Source of the DNA: Nocardioides silvaticus
Lineage (GTDB): Bacteria; Actinomycetota; Actinomycetes; Propionibacteriales; Nocardioidaceae
Direction of reading: 5' to 3'
Length of the DNA stretch: 64,000 bases
Assembly: GCF_003160695.1 (NCBI RefSeq)
Contig: NZ_QGDD01000013.1
Coordinates: forward strand, 1 to 64,000
The translations under genes were made by a program, and so were the position numbers. How positions within the stretch are numbered: the first letter of the stretch is position 1; the number at the start of each line of letters is the position of its first letter. Positions 43,554 through 52,495 of this stretch are shown in pieces. The notes beneath the pieces are model-generated. The model saw only the letters and a program-made list of their open reading frames with translations. It had not been told where the DNA came from and made no database searches.

Positions 43554-45326
43554 TTACAGGTCGTCCTCGTCGAACTGGGGAGCAAGGTCCCGGGCGTACT
43601 TGATGTCGTCGTTGCTGGTGCCGGCGGCCACCATCGGCCACACCATCGCGTCGCGGTGGACGCGGAAGTCGACCACGACGGGGACGTCGTTGATCTCCAT
43701 CGCCTTGCGGATCGTCGCGTCGACGTCGTCGGGCGAGTCGCAGGCCAGGCCCACGCAGCCGTAGGCCTCGGCGAGCTTCACGAAGTCGGGGATCCGCTTC
43801 GAGTGCAGGTCGGTGTTGGAGTAGCGCTCGTTGTAGAAGAGCGTCTGCCACTGGCGCACCATGCCGAGCGACTCGTTGTTGATCACCGCGACCTTGATCG
43901 GGATGTCGTTGATGGCGCAGGTGGCGAGCTCCTGGTTGGTCATCTGGAAGCAACCGTCGCCGTCGATCGCCCACACGGTCTGGCCGGGCATGCCCACCTT
44001 CGCACCCATCGCGGCGGGGACGGCGTAGCCCATCGTCCCGGCGCCTCCGGAGTTCAGCCAGCGGTTCGGCTGCTCGTAGTCGATGAACTGGGCCGCCCAC
44101 ATCTGGTGCTGGCCGACGCCTGCGGTGTAGATCGTGTCGCTGTCGGAGATCGCGTTGATCCGCTCCAGCACGTACTGCGGGGCGAGACCGCCGTCGGCGG
44201 GCTTGTCGTAGCCGAGCGGGTACTTCTTCTTCACGCCCGCGAGGAACTGCACCCAGCCCTCGTAGTCGCCGGTGTTGCCGGCGTCGGCCTCGGTGCGCAG
44301 CGCCGTGATCAGGTCGATGAGGACCTCGCGGACGTCGCCGACGATCGGCACGTCGGCATGGCGGTTCTTGCCGATCTCGGCCGGGTCGATGTCGGCGTGG
44401 ATCACCTTGGCGCCCGGGGCGAACGAGTCGAGGTTGCCGGTCACCCGGTCGTCGAAGCGAGCGCCGAGGCTGATGATCAGGTCGCTCTTCTGCAGGCCGG
44501 CGACCGCGGCCACCGTGCCGTGCATGCCGGGCATGCCGAGGTGCTGCGGGTGGCTGTCAGGGAAGGCGCCGCGGGCCATCAGCGTGGTCAGCACGGGGAT
44601 GCCGGTCAGCTCGGCGAGCTCGATGAGCTGCCGGGACGCGCCGGAACGGATGGTGCCGCCGCCGACGTAGAGCACCGGCCGGCGGGACTCGAGCATCAGC
44701 CGAGCGGCCTCGCGGATCTGCTTGGCGTGCGGCCGGGTCACCGGGCGGTAGCCGGGCAGGTGGATCTCCGAGGGCCAGGCGAACGACGTCGAAGCCTGCA
44801 GCGCGGACTTCGCGACGTCGACGAGCACCGGGCCCGGGCGGCCGGTCGAGGCGATGTGGAAGGCCTCGGCGATGGTCCGCGGGATCTCCGCCGGGTCGGT
44901 GACCAGGAAGTTGTGCTTCGTGATCGGCATCGTGATGCCGCGGATGTCCGCCTCCTGGAAGGCGTCGGTGCCGATGAACTGGGCGCCGACCTGGCCGGTG
45001 ATCGCCACGATCGGCACGGAGTCCATGTGGGCGTCGGCGATGGGCGTGACCAGGTTGGTCGCGCCCGGTCCGGAGGTGGCCATGCACACGCCCACCCGAC
45101 CGGTCGCGGAGGCGTACCCCTGCGCGGCGTGCCCGGCGCCCTGCTCGTGCCGCACCAGGATGTGGCGGATCGGGCTGTCCATCAACGGGTCGTACGCCGG
45201 GAGGATCGCGCCGCCGGGGATGCCGAAGATGTCGGTCACGCCCGCCGCCTCGAGGGACTTGACCAGGCTCTCGGCCCCGGTCACCTGCCCCGAGCTGGTG
45301 CTGGCGCCCTGCTGCTGCTCACTCAT
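43554..45326 (-). CDS. ilvB: Acetolactate synthase large (catalytic) subunit
   Basis: ThDP enzyme condensing pyruvate with pyruvate or 2-ketobutyrate, the committed step of valine/leucine and of isoleucine synthesis. 590 residues. Catalytic Glu61 in [18 protein letters not shown]-binding middle domain; ThDP/Mg motif starting [20 protein letters not shown] and ending NN. ATG 45326. The leader 45395-45489 controls the ilvBNC transcript. Confidence 0.97.
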   Translation of the reverse strand: MSEQQQGASTSSGQVTGAESLVKSLEAAGVTDIFGIPGGAILPAYDPLMDSPIRHILVRHEQGAGHAAQGYASATGRVGVCMATSGPGATNLVTPIADAHMDSVPIVAITGQVGAQFIGTDAFQEADIRGITMPITKHNFLVTDPAEIPRTIAEAFHIASTGRPGPVLVDVAKSALQASTSFAWPSEIHLPGYRPVTRPHAKQIREAARLMLESRRPVLYVGGGTIRSGASRQLIELAELTGIPVLTTLMARGAFPDSHPQHLGMPGMHGTVAAVAGLQKSDLIISLGARFDDRVTGNLDSFAPGAKVIHADIDPAEIGKNRHADVPIVGDVREVLIDLITALRTEADAGNTGDYEGWVQFLAGVKKKYPLGYDKPADGGLAPQYVLERINAISDSDTIYTAGVGQHQMWAAQFIDYEQPNRWLNSGGAGTMGYAVPAAMGAKVGMPGQTVWAIDGDGCFQMTNQELATCAINDIPIKVAVINNESLGMVRQWQTLFYNERYSNTDLHSKRIPDFVKLAEAYGCVGLACDSPDDVDATIRKAMEINDVPVVVDFRVHRDAMVWPMVAAGTSNDDIKYARDLAPQFDEDDL

Positions 45327-45394
45327 CCGACTACTCGTTCCTCACATCTGGACATCTGGTCGACCCGGTCGCCCGACTGGTCGTCGTACTCAAC

Positions 45395-45426
45395 AAAAAA
45401 CCCCTCGGTTGCGAGGCAACGAGGGG
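45395..45426 (-). terminator. ilvB attenuator terminator
   Basis: On the minus strand CCCCTCGTTGC pairs with GCAA-C-CGAGGGG (one bulged C), followed immediately by TTTTTT. It lies between the leader peptide stop and ilvB, the expected place for an attenuator. Confidence 0.88.
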
Positions 45427-45444
45427 CGGACGCGCAGGGCGGTG

Positions 45445-45489
45445 TCAGCCGGCGCGTCCGGTGCGTACGAGGAGAAGGTCCTGGCGCAT
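45445..45489 (-). CDS. ilvBNC leader peptide (Leu-Leu-Leu-Val)
   Basis: 14 residues, MRQDLLLVRTGRAG, with CTT CTC CTC GTA in a row. Leucine and valine are end products of the controlled pathway. The ATG is exactly 6 nt after TACTCT, so the transcript probably begins at the A of ATG. The terminator starts 19 nt past its stop codon. Attenuation of ilvB by such leaders is known in corynebacteria and streptomycetes. Confidence 0.87.
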   Translation of the reverse strand: MRQDLLLVRTGRAG

Positions 45490-45495
45490 GCGGAC

Positions 45496-45501
45496 AGAGT
45501 A
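45496..45501 (-). promoter_or_regulatory. -10 box of the ilvBNC leader transcript
   Basis: TACTCT on the minus strand, 6 nt before the leader ATG. No obvious -35. Confidence 0.7.
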
Positions 45502-45538
45502 CGCCGTCGCGCCTCACGCCGTGCGCGGACCCTGCCTG

Positions 45539-45559
45539 GCGTCCCAAATGGCGGGACGC
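45539..45559. promoter_or_regulatory. Inverted repeat upstream of the ilvB promoter
   Basis: GCGTCCC-N7-GGGACGC, perfect 7-bp arms, about 40-60 bp upstream of the ilvB -10 box and 22 bp past the VOC gene stop. It could be an activator/repressor site for ilvB or the terminator of the VOC gene; sequence alone cannot decide. Confidence 0.45.
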
Positions 45560-45580
45560 GCGTCTCAGATCCAGCACGGG

Positions 45581-46009
45581 TCACGGCAGGACCAGCTGGC
45601 CGATCGGACCGGGGTTGAACGCGACCTCCCACCGGTAGCCGTCGGGGTCGCCGAAGTAGCCGGTGTAGCCGCCCCAGTCGCGCTCGACCGCGTCGGAGAC
45701 CGGGTCGGCGCCGGCGCGCCGAGCCGTCGCGAGCACCGCGTCGACCGCTTCCTTGGTGGCGACGTTGTGGGCGAGGGTGATCGGTGCGATGCCGCCGGTC
45801 GAGCCGCCGGGCATGGTCGGCTCGCCGACCTCCTCGGCGAAGTGGGCACGGTCCCAGAGCGAGAGGACGAGGCGCTCGCCCGTGCGGATCATCAGCACCT
45901 CCCCCGGCACGTCGAGCTCCGGGTGCCACCCGAGTCCGTCGACGTAGAACCTTCGGGTGGCCTCGAGGTCGGCCACTGCGAGCGTGACGAAGCTGATGCG
46001 CGGGTCCAC
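45581..46009 (-). CDS. VOC-superfamily (glyoxalase/bleomycin-resistance-like) protein
   Basis: 142 residues, two beta-alpha-beta-beta-beta modules: ISFVTLAVADLEATRRFYVD (5-24) and the second, after TGGIAPITLAHNV, ending DWGGYTGYFGDPDGYRWEVA. The GDPDGYRWEVAFNP end is typical of VOC proteins with a metal ligand Glu. Substrate unknown. The GTG at 46009 lies 6 nt after TACAGT; a longer frame to 46165 has no support. Divergent from the P-loop regulator gene at 46086. Confidence 0.88.
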   Translation of the reverse strand: MDPRISFVTLAVADLEATRRFYVDGLGWHPELDVPGEVLMIRTGERLVLSLWDRAHFAEEVGEPTMPGGSTGGIAPITLAHNVATKEAVDAVLATARRAGADPVSDAVERDWGGYTGYFGDPDGYRWEVAFNPGPIGQLVLP

Positions 46010-46015
46010 CGGCTC

Positions 46016-46021
46016 ACTGTA
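46016..46021 (-). promoter_or_regulatory. -10 box of the VOC gene (leaderless)
   Basis: TACAGT on the minus strand, 6 nt before the GTG at 46009. Confidence 0.65.
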
Positions 46022-46085
46022 GGAAGACGCACCGACTGAAGCCCACTGGAAGGAAACTGGAAGGCACCTCCCGCACCCTTCCGGC

Positions 46086-48077
46086 GTGGGCTCACTCCAG
46101 CACCTCTCCTCCCGGCGCGCGGTCGCACGGACGGACCTCGCCGCCCTGGCGAGCTCGGTCGACAAGCGCCGCTACGTCTGCCCCGACCAGCTCGACCGAC
46201 GGCTCGACCAGCTGCTCGGCGACGGTCCTGACGCCCGGCTGCTGCTGCTCAACGGCACCGGCGGGTCCGGCAAGAGCGCCGCCCTGCGCGAGGCGGCCCG
46301 ACGGGGCGAGCGCCTCGGCTACCACGTGGTCACCCTCGACGGCCGCCAGCTCGCGGCAGCGGGGCCGCGGCTGGCCGACGTCCTCGCCGACCTGCCCGGG
46401 ACCGACCTGCTGGTCCTCGTCGACGAGCTCGGCCACCTCGGCGCCCACGCCCACGCACTGGGCCGGGCTCTTCTCGCGCTGCCCGACTCCACCCGGGTCG
46501 TGACCGCGGCCGTCGAGCAGCCGCACGGCTGGGTGCCGCCCGAGCTGGCTCCGCTCGTCGCGTCGCTGCGGATGCCGGTCCTCACCCCCGACCAGGCCGA
46601 CCGGGTGCTGGGCAACCACGGGGTCGAGGACCCCAGCGCCCGCGCCACCATCCGCGCCTGGGCGTGCGGGCTGCCGCTCGCGCTCGTGCTCGGCGCGGCG
46701 GCGTGGGTCGAGCACGGCGCCGACGCGATCGAGCCCGGCGGGCCGGTGCTGGCCGCGACCGCCGACGACCTGGTCGGGCACCTGTCCGGACTGGCGCTCG
46801 ACCAGCTCGACACCGACCTGCTCGAGGTGGCTGCCGTGGCCGGCTGGCTGGACGAGCGGCTGCTCGCCGACGTCCTGCCGGAACGGGACTGCCACGCCGC
46901 ACTGACCACGCTGTCGTCGTACTCCTTCGTCGAGCGGAGCGGCAGCGGCATCACCCTCCACCCGCTGGTCGCGCACGCCGTGGCCGAGCGGGTGCGGCAC
47001 GACGGCGTGCGGGTCTCCGACCTGGTGCTGCGGATCGCCTCGCACCTGCGGGACCGCGCGATCCACGGCGACGCCCGGTCGCTGCACCAGCTGGCCGCGC
47101 TGTCCGAGGACCCGCGACTGCGCGCCGGAATGTCGCCGGGTCACAGCTCCACCCTCTACGGCGACGACATCCGGGCCGGCGAGGTCGACGAGGTCGGCCG
47201 CTGGGCGCCCGACGGGCTCGGCGCCGCCGTACGGCCCTGGCTGCAGACGCTGCCCGCCTCGACCTGGCGGACACCGACCCAGGTGGTGCGCCACACCGAC
47301 GGCCGGGTGGTGGCGGCGGCGATCGCGGTCCCGATGGCCGAGGCCGCCGCGCTGGTCCGGGCCGACGACCCGCGGGCCGAGCTGGTGCGGCCGCTGCTGG
47401 AGTACGCCGAGCGCAACGGCATCGCCGACCGGGTGGTGATCAGTCCCTTCCAGCTGCTCGCGCCGGGTGCGGTGGAGGAGGACCCCAGCGTGATGGCGCT
47501 GCGCAACGGCCACACGCTGCGCCGCTGCCGGGTGCCGAACCCCAGGTTCGACCTGGTCAACGAGTTCGGCTGGAGCGACTTCGAGCGCGCGGTCGTCGCC
47601 GACTGCGGCTATGTGGAGGTGCCCGAGCTGCGCCGGGAGGTCCGCGGCCAGGAGGTGCGGACCTGGCTGGCCGACGTCGGTCCGTGCGGCCTGGTCGGTC
47701 TGCTGTTCCGCGGGATCGCGAGCGAGCACGGCATCACGTTCCCGGAGCCCCGCACCCAGGGCGAGCTGGTGCTGACGGCCCTCGACGACTTCCACGACGA
47801 CGCGGTCCTCGCCGGGCTGCCGCCGGCACCGCTCGGCCACGACCCCCGGTACGCCGCCGACCGGGTGCGCACCTGGGTGCGGCGGCTGATGATGAGCGCG
47901 CTGCACGACCAGCCCGACCTGGCCGCGCTGCTGGAGCAGCGCTACCTCACCCCGGCCGCCACCCACGACCAGGTGATGCGCGCGACGTTCCTGAGCCGGG
48001 CGACGTACTTCCGCCGGATCCGGACCGCCCGCGACCTGCTCGCTACGGCTGCGGACCGGGTGGGCGCGCCGCTCTGA
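46086..48077 (+). CDS. P-loop NTPase regulator with C-terminal HTH
   Basis: 663 residues. Walker A NGTGGSGKS (56-64) and Walker B LLVLVDELGH (about 107-116) mark an NB/AAA-type ATPase, followed by winged-helix and helical segments (about 200-340) as in STAND proteins. A region of unknown fold (about 390-600) may hold a GNAT-like ligand domain. The C-terminal 40 residues (LLEQRYLTPAATHDQVMRAT, then FLSRATYFRRIRTARD) look like a sigma-region-4-type HTH. It is probably a signal-responsive transcription factor. GTG 46086 with only a weak CACCCT box. Its 3' end overlaps the convergent GNAT gene by 35 bp. Confidence 0.75.
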   Translation: MGSLQHLSSRRAVARTDLAALASSVDKRRYVCPDQLDRRLDQLLGDGPDARLLLLNGTGGSGKSAALREAARRGERLGYHVVTLDGRQLAAAGPRLADVLADLPGTDLLVLVDELGHLGAHAHALGRALLALPDSTRVVTAAVEQPHGWVPPELAPLVASLRMPVLTPDQADRVLGNHGVEDPSARATIRAWACGLPLALVLGAAAWVEHGADAIEPGGPVLAATADDLVGHLSGLALDQLDTDLLEVAAVAGWLDERLLADVLPERDCHAALTTLSSYSFVERSGSGITLHPLVAHAVAERVRHDGVRVSDLVLRIASHLRDRAIHGDARSLHQLAALSEDPRLRAGMSPGHSSTLYGDDIRAGEVDEVGRWAPDGLGAAVRPWLQTLPASTWRTPTQVVRHTDGRVVAAAIAVPMAEAAALVRADDPRAELVRPLLEYAERNGIADRVVISPFQLLAPGAVEEDPSVMALRNGHTLRRCRVPNPRFDLVNEFGWSDFERAVVADCGYVEVPELRREVRGQEVRTWLADVGPCGLVGLLFRGIASEHGITFPEPRTQGELVLTALDDFHDDAVLAGLPPAPLGHDPRYAADRVRTWVRRLMMSALHDQPDLAALLEQRYLTPAATHDQVMRATFLSRATYFRRIRTARDLLATAADRVGAPL

Positions 48078-48768
48078 GCGCTGTCCGCTGCCGGCCGTCG
48101 TCGTCGAAGTTCGCCGGGTCGAGCCAGGCCCGGTGGGCGGCCGCGACCTCCGGCCACTCCTCGGCGGTGACCGAGAACCAGTCGGTGTCGCGGTTGCGGC
48201 CCTGGGTGACCATGTGGTTGCGGAACCGGCCCTCGTAGGTGAAGCCGAGCCGCGCGGCCGCCCGCCGCGACGGCTCGTTGAGGCTGTCGCACTTCCACTC
48301 GAAGCGGCGGTAGCCGAGGTCGTCGAAGGCGTGGGCCATCAGTAGGTGGATCGCCTCGGTCGCGGCCCGGGTGCGCTGGAGAGCACTGCCGAACAGCACG
48401 CCGGCGACCTCGACCTGCCCGGTCCGCGGCTCGATCCGCATGTACGACGCGATCCCGCTCGCGCGGTCGGCCCGCTCCCCCTCCTGCGGCACCAGCGCGA
48501 AAGTCACGTCGCTGGGCGAGTCGACCAGCTCCGCGAGGTGCATCCACAGCGTCGCCAGCGAGTCCGGCTTCGCTATCGGCCGGTAGGTCCACCGCGGGCC
48601 GTCGTCCGGACCGCACACGGCCGCGAACAGGTCGGCGTAGTGCACCGACGACAGCGGTACGACGCGTACGTACCGGCCGGTGAGCGTGACCGGCTCCGGC
48701 GCCGGGCGGGTCTCCCAGCCCGGCACCTCGTCACCGACCTGCTGCCCCCACCGGTTCACCTCCACCAC
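48043..48768 (-). CDS. RimJ/RimL-type GNAT acetyltransferase
   Basis: 241 residues. The GNAT core (about 28-205) has VEVAGVLFGSALQRTRAATE (strand 4, pyrophosphate loop QRTRAATEA) and HAFDDLGYRRFEWKCDSLNE followed by SRRAAARLGFTYEGRFRNHM, a clear RimJ/RimL signature. Such enzymes acetylate protein N-termini or small amines; the substrate is unknown. The first of two adjacent GTG codons, 48768, is 6 nt after TAGGCT. It is convergent with the regulator gene, overlapping its last 35 bp. Confidence 0.9.
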   Translation of the reverse strand: MVEVNRWGQQVGDEVPGWETRPAPEPVTLTGRYVRVVPLSSVHYADLFAAVCGPDDGPRWTYRPIAKPDSLATLWMHLAELVDSPSDVTFALVPQEGERADRASGIASYMRIEPRTGQVEVAGVLFGSALQRTRAATEAIHLLMAHAFDDLGYRRFEWKCDSLNEPSRRAAARLGFTYEGRFRNHMVTQGRNRDTDWFSVTAEEWPEVAAAHRAWLDPANFDDDGRQRTALRAARPPGPQP

Positions 48769-48774
48769 GACGCG

Positions 48775-48780
48775 AGCCTA
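48775..48780 (-). promoter_or_regulatory. -10 box of the RimJ/RimL-type gene (leaderless)
   Basis: TAGGCT on the minus strand, 6 nt before the GTG at 48768, identical to the telA box. Confidence 0.65.
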
Positions 48781-48799
48781 GCCAGGCCGCCGGGGCGAC

Positions 48800-50482
48800 T
48801 CAGCCGGTGACAGCGCCCAGCGCAGCCGACTGGACCGTCTTGGCGTACTTGCCGAGCACCCCGCGGGTGTACTTCGGCGGCAGCGGCTCCCAGCCCTCCT
48901 TGCGCTTCTCCAGCTCCTCGGGCTCGACGTCGAGCTCGAGGGTGCGGTTGGCGACGTCGAGGGTGATCGGGTCGCCGTCGCGGACGAAGGCGATCGGGCC
49001 GGCGTCCACCGCCTCGGGGGCGATGTGGCCGACGCAGAGGCCGGTCGTGCCGCCGGAGAACCGGCCGTCGGTGATGAGCAGGACGTCCTTGCCGAGGCCG
49101 GCGCCCTTGATGGCACCGGTGATGGCGAGCATCTCGCGCATGCCCGGGCCGCCCTTGGGGCCCTCGTAGCGGATCACCACCACGTCGCGGGGCTGGATCT
49201 TCCCCTCGGCCAGCGCGTCCAGCGCGGCACGCTCGCCGTCGAAGACGCGGGCGGTGCCCGTGAAGGTGGTGTCGTCGAAGCCGGCGCTCTTCACGACCGC
49301 GCCCTCGGGAGCCAGCGTGCCCTTGAGGATCGTGAGGCCACCGGTCTTGTGGATCGGCTCGTCGAGGTGGCGGATGATGTCGCCGTCGACGGCCGGGGGC
49401 GCGATGTCGGCCAGGTTCTCGGCCATCGTTTTGCCGGTCACCGTCAGGCAGTCGCCGTGGAGGAGGCCGGCGTCGAGCAGCGCCTTCATCACCACCGGGA
49501 TGCCGCCGACCTTGTCGACGTCGTTCATCACGTAGCGGCCGAACGGCTTGAGGTCGCCGAGGTGCGGCACCTTGTCGCCGATGCGGTTGAAGTCGTCGAG
49601 GGTCAGGTCGACCTCGGCCTCCCGCGCGATGGCGAGCAGGTGCAGCACCGCGTTGGTCGAGCCACCGAGCGCCATCGTCACCGCGATGGCGTTCTCGAAC
49701 GCCTCCTTGGTCATGATCTGGCGGGCGGTGATGCCCTTGCGCAGCAGCTCGACGACCGCCTCGCCCGACTTGTGCGCGAACCCGTCACGACGACGGTCGA
49801 CCGCCGGCGGCGCCGCGGACCCGGGCAGCGACATCCCGAGCGCCTCGCCGATCGAGGCCATCGTGTTGGCGGTGTACATGCCGCCGCAGGCGCCCTCGCC
49901 CGGGCAGATCGCGCGCTCGATGCGGTCGACCTCCTCGCGGGTGATCTTGCCGGCCAGGCAGGCCCCGACCGCCTCGAACGCGTCGATGATCGTCACGTCC
50001 CGACCGTCGACGTTGCCGGGCATGATCGAGCCGGCGTAGAGGAACACCGAGGCCAGGTCGAGGCGCGCGGCCGCCATCAGCATCCCGGGCAGCGACTTGT
50101 CGCAGCCGGCGAGCAGCACCGAGCCGTCGAGGCGCTCGGCGTTCATCACGACCTCGACGGAGTCCGCGATCACCTCGCGCGAGACCAGCGAGAAGTGCAT
50201 CCCCTCGTGGCCCATCGAGATGCCGTCGCTGACCGAGATCGTCCCGAACTCGAGCGGGTAGCCGCCGCCCGCGTGCACGCCGTTCTTCACGGCCTTCGCG
50301 AGCCGGTCGAGCGACAGGTTGCAGGGGGTGATCTCGTTCCAGCTCGACGCGACGCCGACCTGGGGCTTGGCGAAGTCCTCGTCACCCATGCCTACCGCGC
50401 GGAGCATGCCACGGGCAGCGGCCCGCTCCAGGCCGTCCGTGACGTCGCGCGATCGGGGCTTGATGTCGGGGGCGTCGCTCAT
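48800..50482 (-). CDS. ilvD: Dihydroxy-acid dehydratase
   Basis: Iron-sulfur enzyme that dehydrates 2,3-dihydroxy acids in isoleucine and valine synthesis. 560 residues with cluster/metal motifs [27 protein letters not shown] and [14 protein letters not shown], and the C-terminal [15 protein letters not shown] 50482 is 6 nt after TAGATT with no Shine-Dalgarno, predicting a leaderless mRNA. No leader peptide or terminator precedes it, so unlike ilvB and cimA it seems not to be attenuated. Confidence 0.97.
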   Translation of the reverse strand: MSDAPDIKPRSRDVTDGLERAAARGMLRAVGMGDEDFAKPQVGVASSWNEITPCNLSLDRLAKAVKNGVHAGGGYPLEFGTISVSDGISMGHEGMHFSLVSREVIADSVEVVMNAERLDGSVLLAGCDKSLPGMLMAAARLDLASVFLYAGSIMPGNVDGRDVTIIDAFEAVGACLAGKITREEVDRIERAICPGEGACGGMYTANTMASIGEALGMSLPGSAAPPAVDRRRDGFAHKSGEAVVELLRKGITARQIMTKEAFENAIAVTMALGGSTNAVLHLLAIAREAEVDLTLDDFNRIGDKVPHLGDLKPFGRYVMNDVDKVGGIPVVMKALLDAGLLHGDCLTVTGKTMAENLADIAPPAVDGDIIRHLDEPIHKTGGLTILKGTLAPEGAVVKSAGFDDTTFTGTARVFDGERAALDALAEGKIQPRDVVVIRYEGPKGGPGMREMLAITGAIKGAGLGKDVLLITDGRFSGGTTGLCVGHIAPEAVDAGPIAFVRDGDPITLDVANRTLELDVEPEELEKRKEGWEPLPPKYTRGVLGKYAKTVQSAALGAVTG

Positions 50483-50488
50483 GCCCCA

Positions 50489-50494
50489 AATCTA
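50489..50494 (-). promoter_or_regulatory. -10 box of ilvD (leaderless)
   Basis: TAGATT on the minus strand, 6 nt before the ATG at 50482, in the 9-bp gap after the MFS gene stop (50492); the box overlaps that stop codon. Confidence 0.7.
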
Positions 50495-51766
50495 GTCGGG
50501 CGGCGCAGCGCCGGCCGGGGCAACCCGTTCTGCGGGATCGGGCTCGGCCAGGGCGCGGGACGCTCCGGCGCCCTGCCGCCACTCCGCGGCGATGTGCTCG
50601 CGCAGCCAGTACACGATGTGGAGCGCACCGAGCGCCATCACCACGGCGACGACGGCGAAGATCACCCGGTAGTCCCAGATGACGACGAGCAGCGACCCGA
50701 GCGCCAGCGAGACCGCCTGCGGCGTCGCCATCACGACCTCGGCCGCGGTCGACGCCCGGCCCATGATCGCCTGCGGCGTCCGGCGCTGCAGCAGCGTGAG
50801 GTAACCGATGATCATCAGCGGCAGACCGGCGCCGCTCACCGCGGCGAAGACCAGCACGACGTCCATCGACGGAGCGGCGGCGATGCCACCGACGGCGATC
50901 GCGAAGACGACCAGGCCGACCACGATCGCCGTCACCTCCCCGGCGCGCCGCACCGCCCGGGACGCGACCAGCCCGCAGCCGATCGCGCCGACACCCATGG
51001 CGGCGACGAAGACCCCGGCGTACGTCGGAGGCCGGTCGAACGCGTCGAGCAGGGCATAGATCGAGGACTCGACGAAGCCGATCACCAGCAACGACAGGCC
51101 CACGCCGATCAGGGTGTGCCCGAGCACCCGATCGCCGACCAGGTGCCGCACGCCGGCGGTGATCTGCTGGAGCACCGGCTCGTCGGTGCGCTCGGGCACC
51201 TCCTCGTCGAGCGGGAGCGAGGAGATCGCCAACGCCGCGACCACGAAGGTCAGCGCGTCGATGAACGCGACCGACCAGCCGCCGAGCCAGGCGAAGAGCG
51301 CGGCGCCGAGCAGCGGGCCGAAGAGCCGGTAGGCCTCCTTCGTGGTCTGCACCGCCGAGTTGGCCTCGACGAGGAGCTCGTCGGGCATCAGCTCCTTGAG
51401 CAGGCCGTTGAGCGCGGCCGGCAGCACCACGAAGCTGACGCCGTAGCCGAACGCGACCAGCCAGATGATCCACACGTCGCCCGCGTCGCGGACCAGCACC
51501 AGCGGCAGGACCACCAGCGCCGAGGCGAGGTTGCCCCAGACCAGCATCGGGCGGCGCCGGACCCGGTCGATGAGCACGCCGAGCAGCGGCGCGACGAGCG
51601 AGGGCAGCACCATGAACAAGAAGGTCAGGCCGGCCATCGCGTTGGAGCCGGTCAGCGTCTTCACCCAGATGCTCAGCACCAGGAGCATCATCGAGTCGCC
51701 GAGCATGGACGACGCGAGGCCGCCGTACAACCGGGCGAACCCTTGCTGCCGGAACGCCTGCCTCAT
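50492..51766 (-). CDS. MFS transporter (drug-efflux type)
   Basis: 424 residues, 12 predicted membrane helices. LLGVLIDRVRRRPMLVWGNL (about 57-76) is the loop 2-3 signature of MFS proteins, and the arrangement resembles the MFS_3 class of macrolide-type exporters. ATGA overlap with the upstream ArsR-like regulator indicates one operon and suggests efflux induced by a ligand of that regulator. Substrate unknown. Confidence 0.9.
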   Translation of the reverse strand: MRQAFRQQGFARLYGGLASSMLGDSMMLLVLSIWVKTLTGSNAMAGLTFLFMVLPSLVAPLLGVLIDRVRRRPMLVWGNLASALVVLPLVLVRDAGDVWIIWLVAFGYGVSFVVLPAALNGLLKELMPDELLVEANSAVQTTKEAYRLFGPLLGAALFAWLGGWSVAFIDALTFVVAALAISSLPLDEEVPERTDEPVLQQITAGVRHLVGDRVLGHTLIGVGLSLLVIGFVESSIYALLDAFDRPPTYAGVFVAAMGVGAIGCGLVASRAVRRAGEVTAIVVGLVVFAIAVGGIAAAPSMDVVLVFAAVSGAGLPLMIIGYLTLLQRRTPQAIMGRASTAAEVVMATPQAVSLALGSLLVVIWDYRVIFAVVAVVMALGALHIVYWLREHIAAEWRQGAGASRALAEPDPAERVAPAGAAPPD

Positions 51767-52335
51767 GTCCGGTCCTCACCCAGCGAGACCGGCACGCCCC
51801 ACGCGACGAGCTCGACCAGCCGCGCGCCCTCGGGTCGCTTCGAGGGATCGGTGAGCCGGTCGAGGTCGCGCATCAGGATCGCGTTGATCTCGGCGTTGCG
51901 CTCGGCGAGCTCCTCGTCGGTCAGCCAGGTCGCCGACTGCATCACCCCCATCGCGGCCCGCCACTCCGGCGGCTCCCCCGGAGCTTGGGCGCGCGCCGCG
52001 TGCAGGCGCTCGAGGTTCCGCTGGAGCATCATCTCCGACAGGCTCAGCGAGAGCTGGTGGTCGGCCACGGTCGGCGCCGCCTCGGAGTCCCAGCTGAGAC
52101 CGATCTCGGTCACCCGCCACGGCCGCCGACGTCCCTTGCCGTCCCCCGTCTCCTCGACGAAGTCGAGCTCGGCCAGCTTGCGAAGGTGCCAGCTGCAGTT
52201 GGCCGGCGACTCCCCGAGCCGGTTCGCCAGCTCGGTGGCGGTCTGCGGTCCCTCGATCGAGAGCAGCTCCAGGATTCCGATCCGGACCGGGTGGGCGAGC
52301 GCGGCCAGCTCGCGCGGGTCGGTGAGGCGGCGCAT
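51763..52335 (-). CDS. ArsR-like winged-helix regulator
   Basis: 190 residues. An N-terminal winged helix (about 8-95) reads ALAHPVRIGILELLSIEGPQ, then TATELANRLGESPANCSWHL and a wing. A long helical C-terminus (about 110-190) is unlike the short metal-sensing ArsR proteins and has no metal-site cysteines apart from Cys in NCSWH, so the ligand is probably organic. It is cotranscribed with the MFS exporter. ATG 52335 is 6 nt after TAGTTT; the promoter carries palindromes that are probably its own operator. Confidence 0.9.
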   Translation of the reverse strand: MRRLTDPRELAALAHPVRIGILELLSIEGPQTATELANRLGESPANCSWHLRKLAELDFVEETGDGKGRRRPWRVTEIGLSWDSEAAPTVADHQLSLSLSEMMLQRNLERLHAARAQAPGEPPEWRAAMGVMQSATWLTDEELAERNAEINAILMRDLDRLTDPSKRPEGARLVELVAWGVPVSLGEDRT

Positions 52336-52341
52336 GTATCG

Positions 52342-52370
52342 AAACTACTCTTTCGAAAGGATTCTTTCAA
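52342..52370 (-). promoter_or_regulatory. Promoter and probable operator of the ArsR-like/MFS operon
   Basis: Minus strand: -35 TTGAAA (52365-52370), 17-bp spacer, -10 TAGTTT (52342-52347), then 6 nt to the ATG. The spacer contains the perfect palindrome CTTTCGAAAG (52350-52359) and the overlapping GAAAG-N4-CTTTC. A dimer bound there would block RNA polymerase. Confidence 0.75.
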
Positions 52371-52495
52371 CACTTGGTTGAAGCTGGACGTTGTATCCGT
52401 AGTCGCCACGGATGTACGCACCCGCCCCGCCGAGCACGCTTGTCCGTGGGACAACGCAGCACCACGCAGGACGACCAGAGGTAGGGATCGAGATC

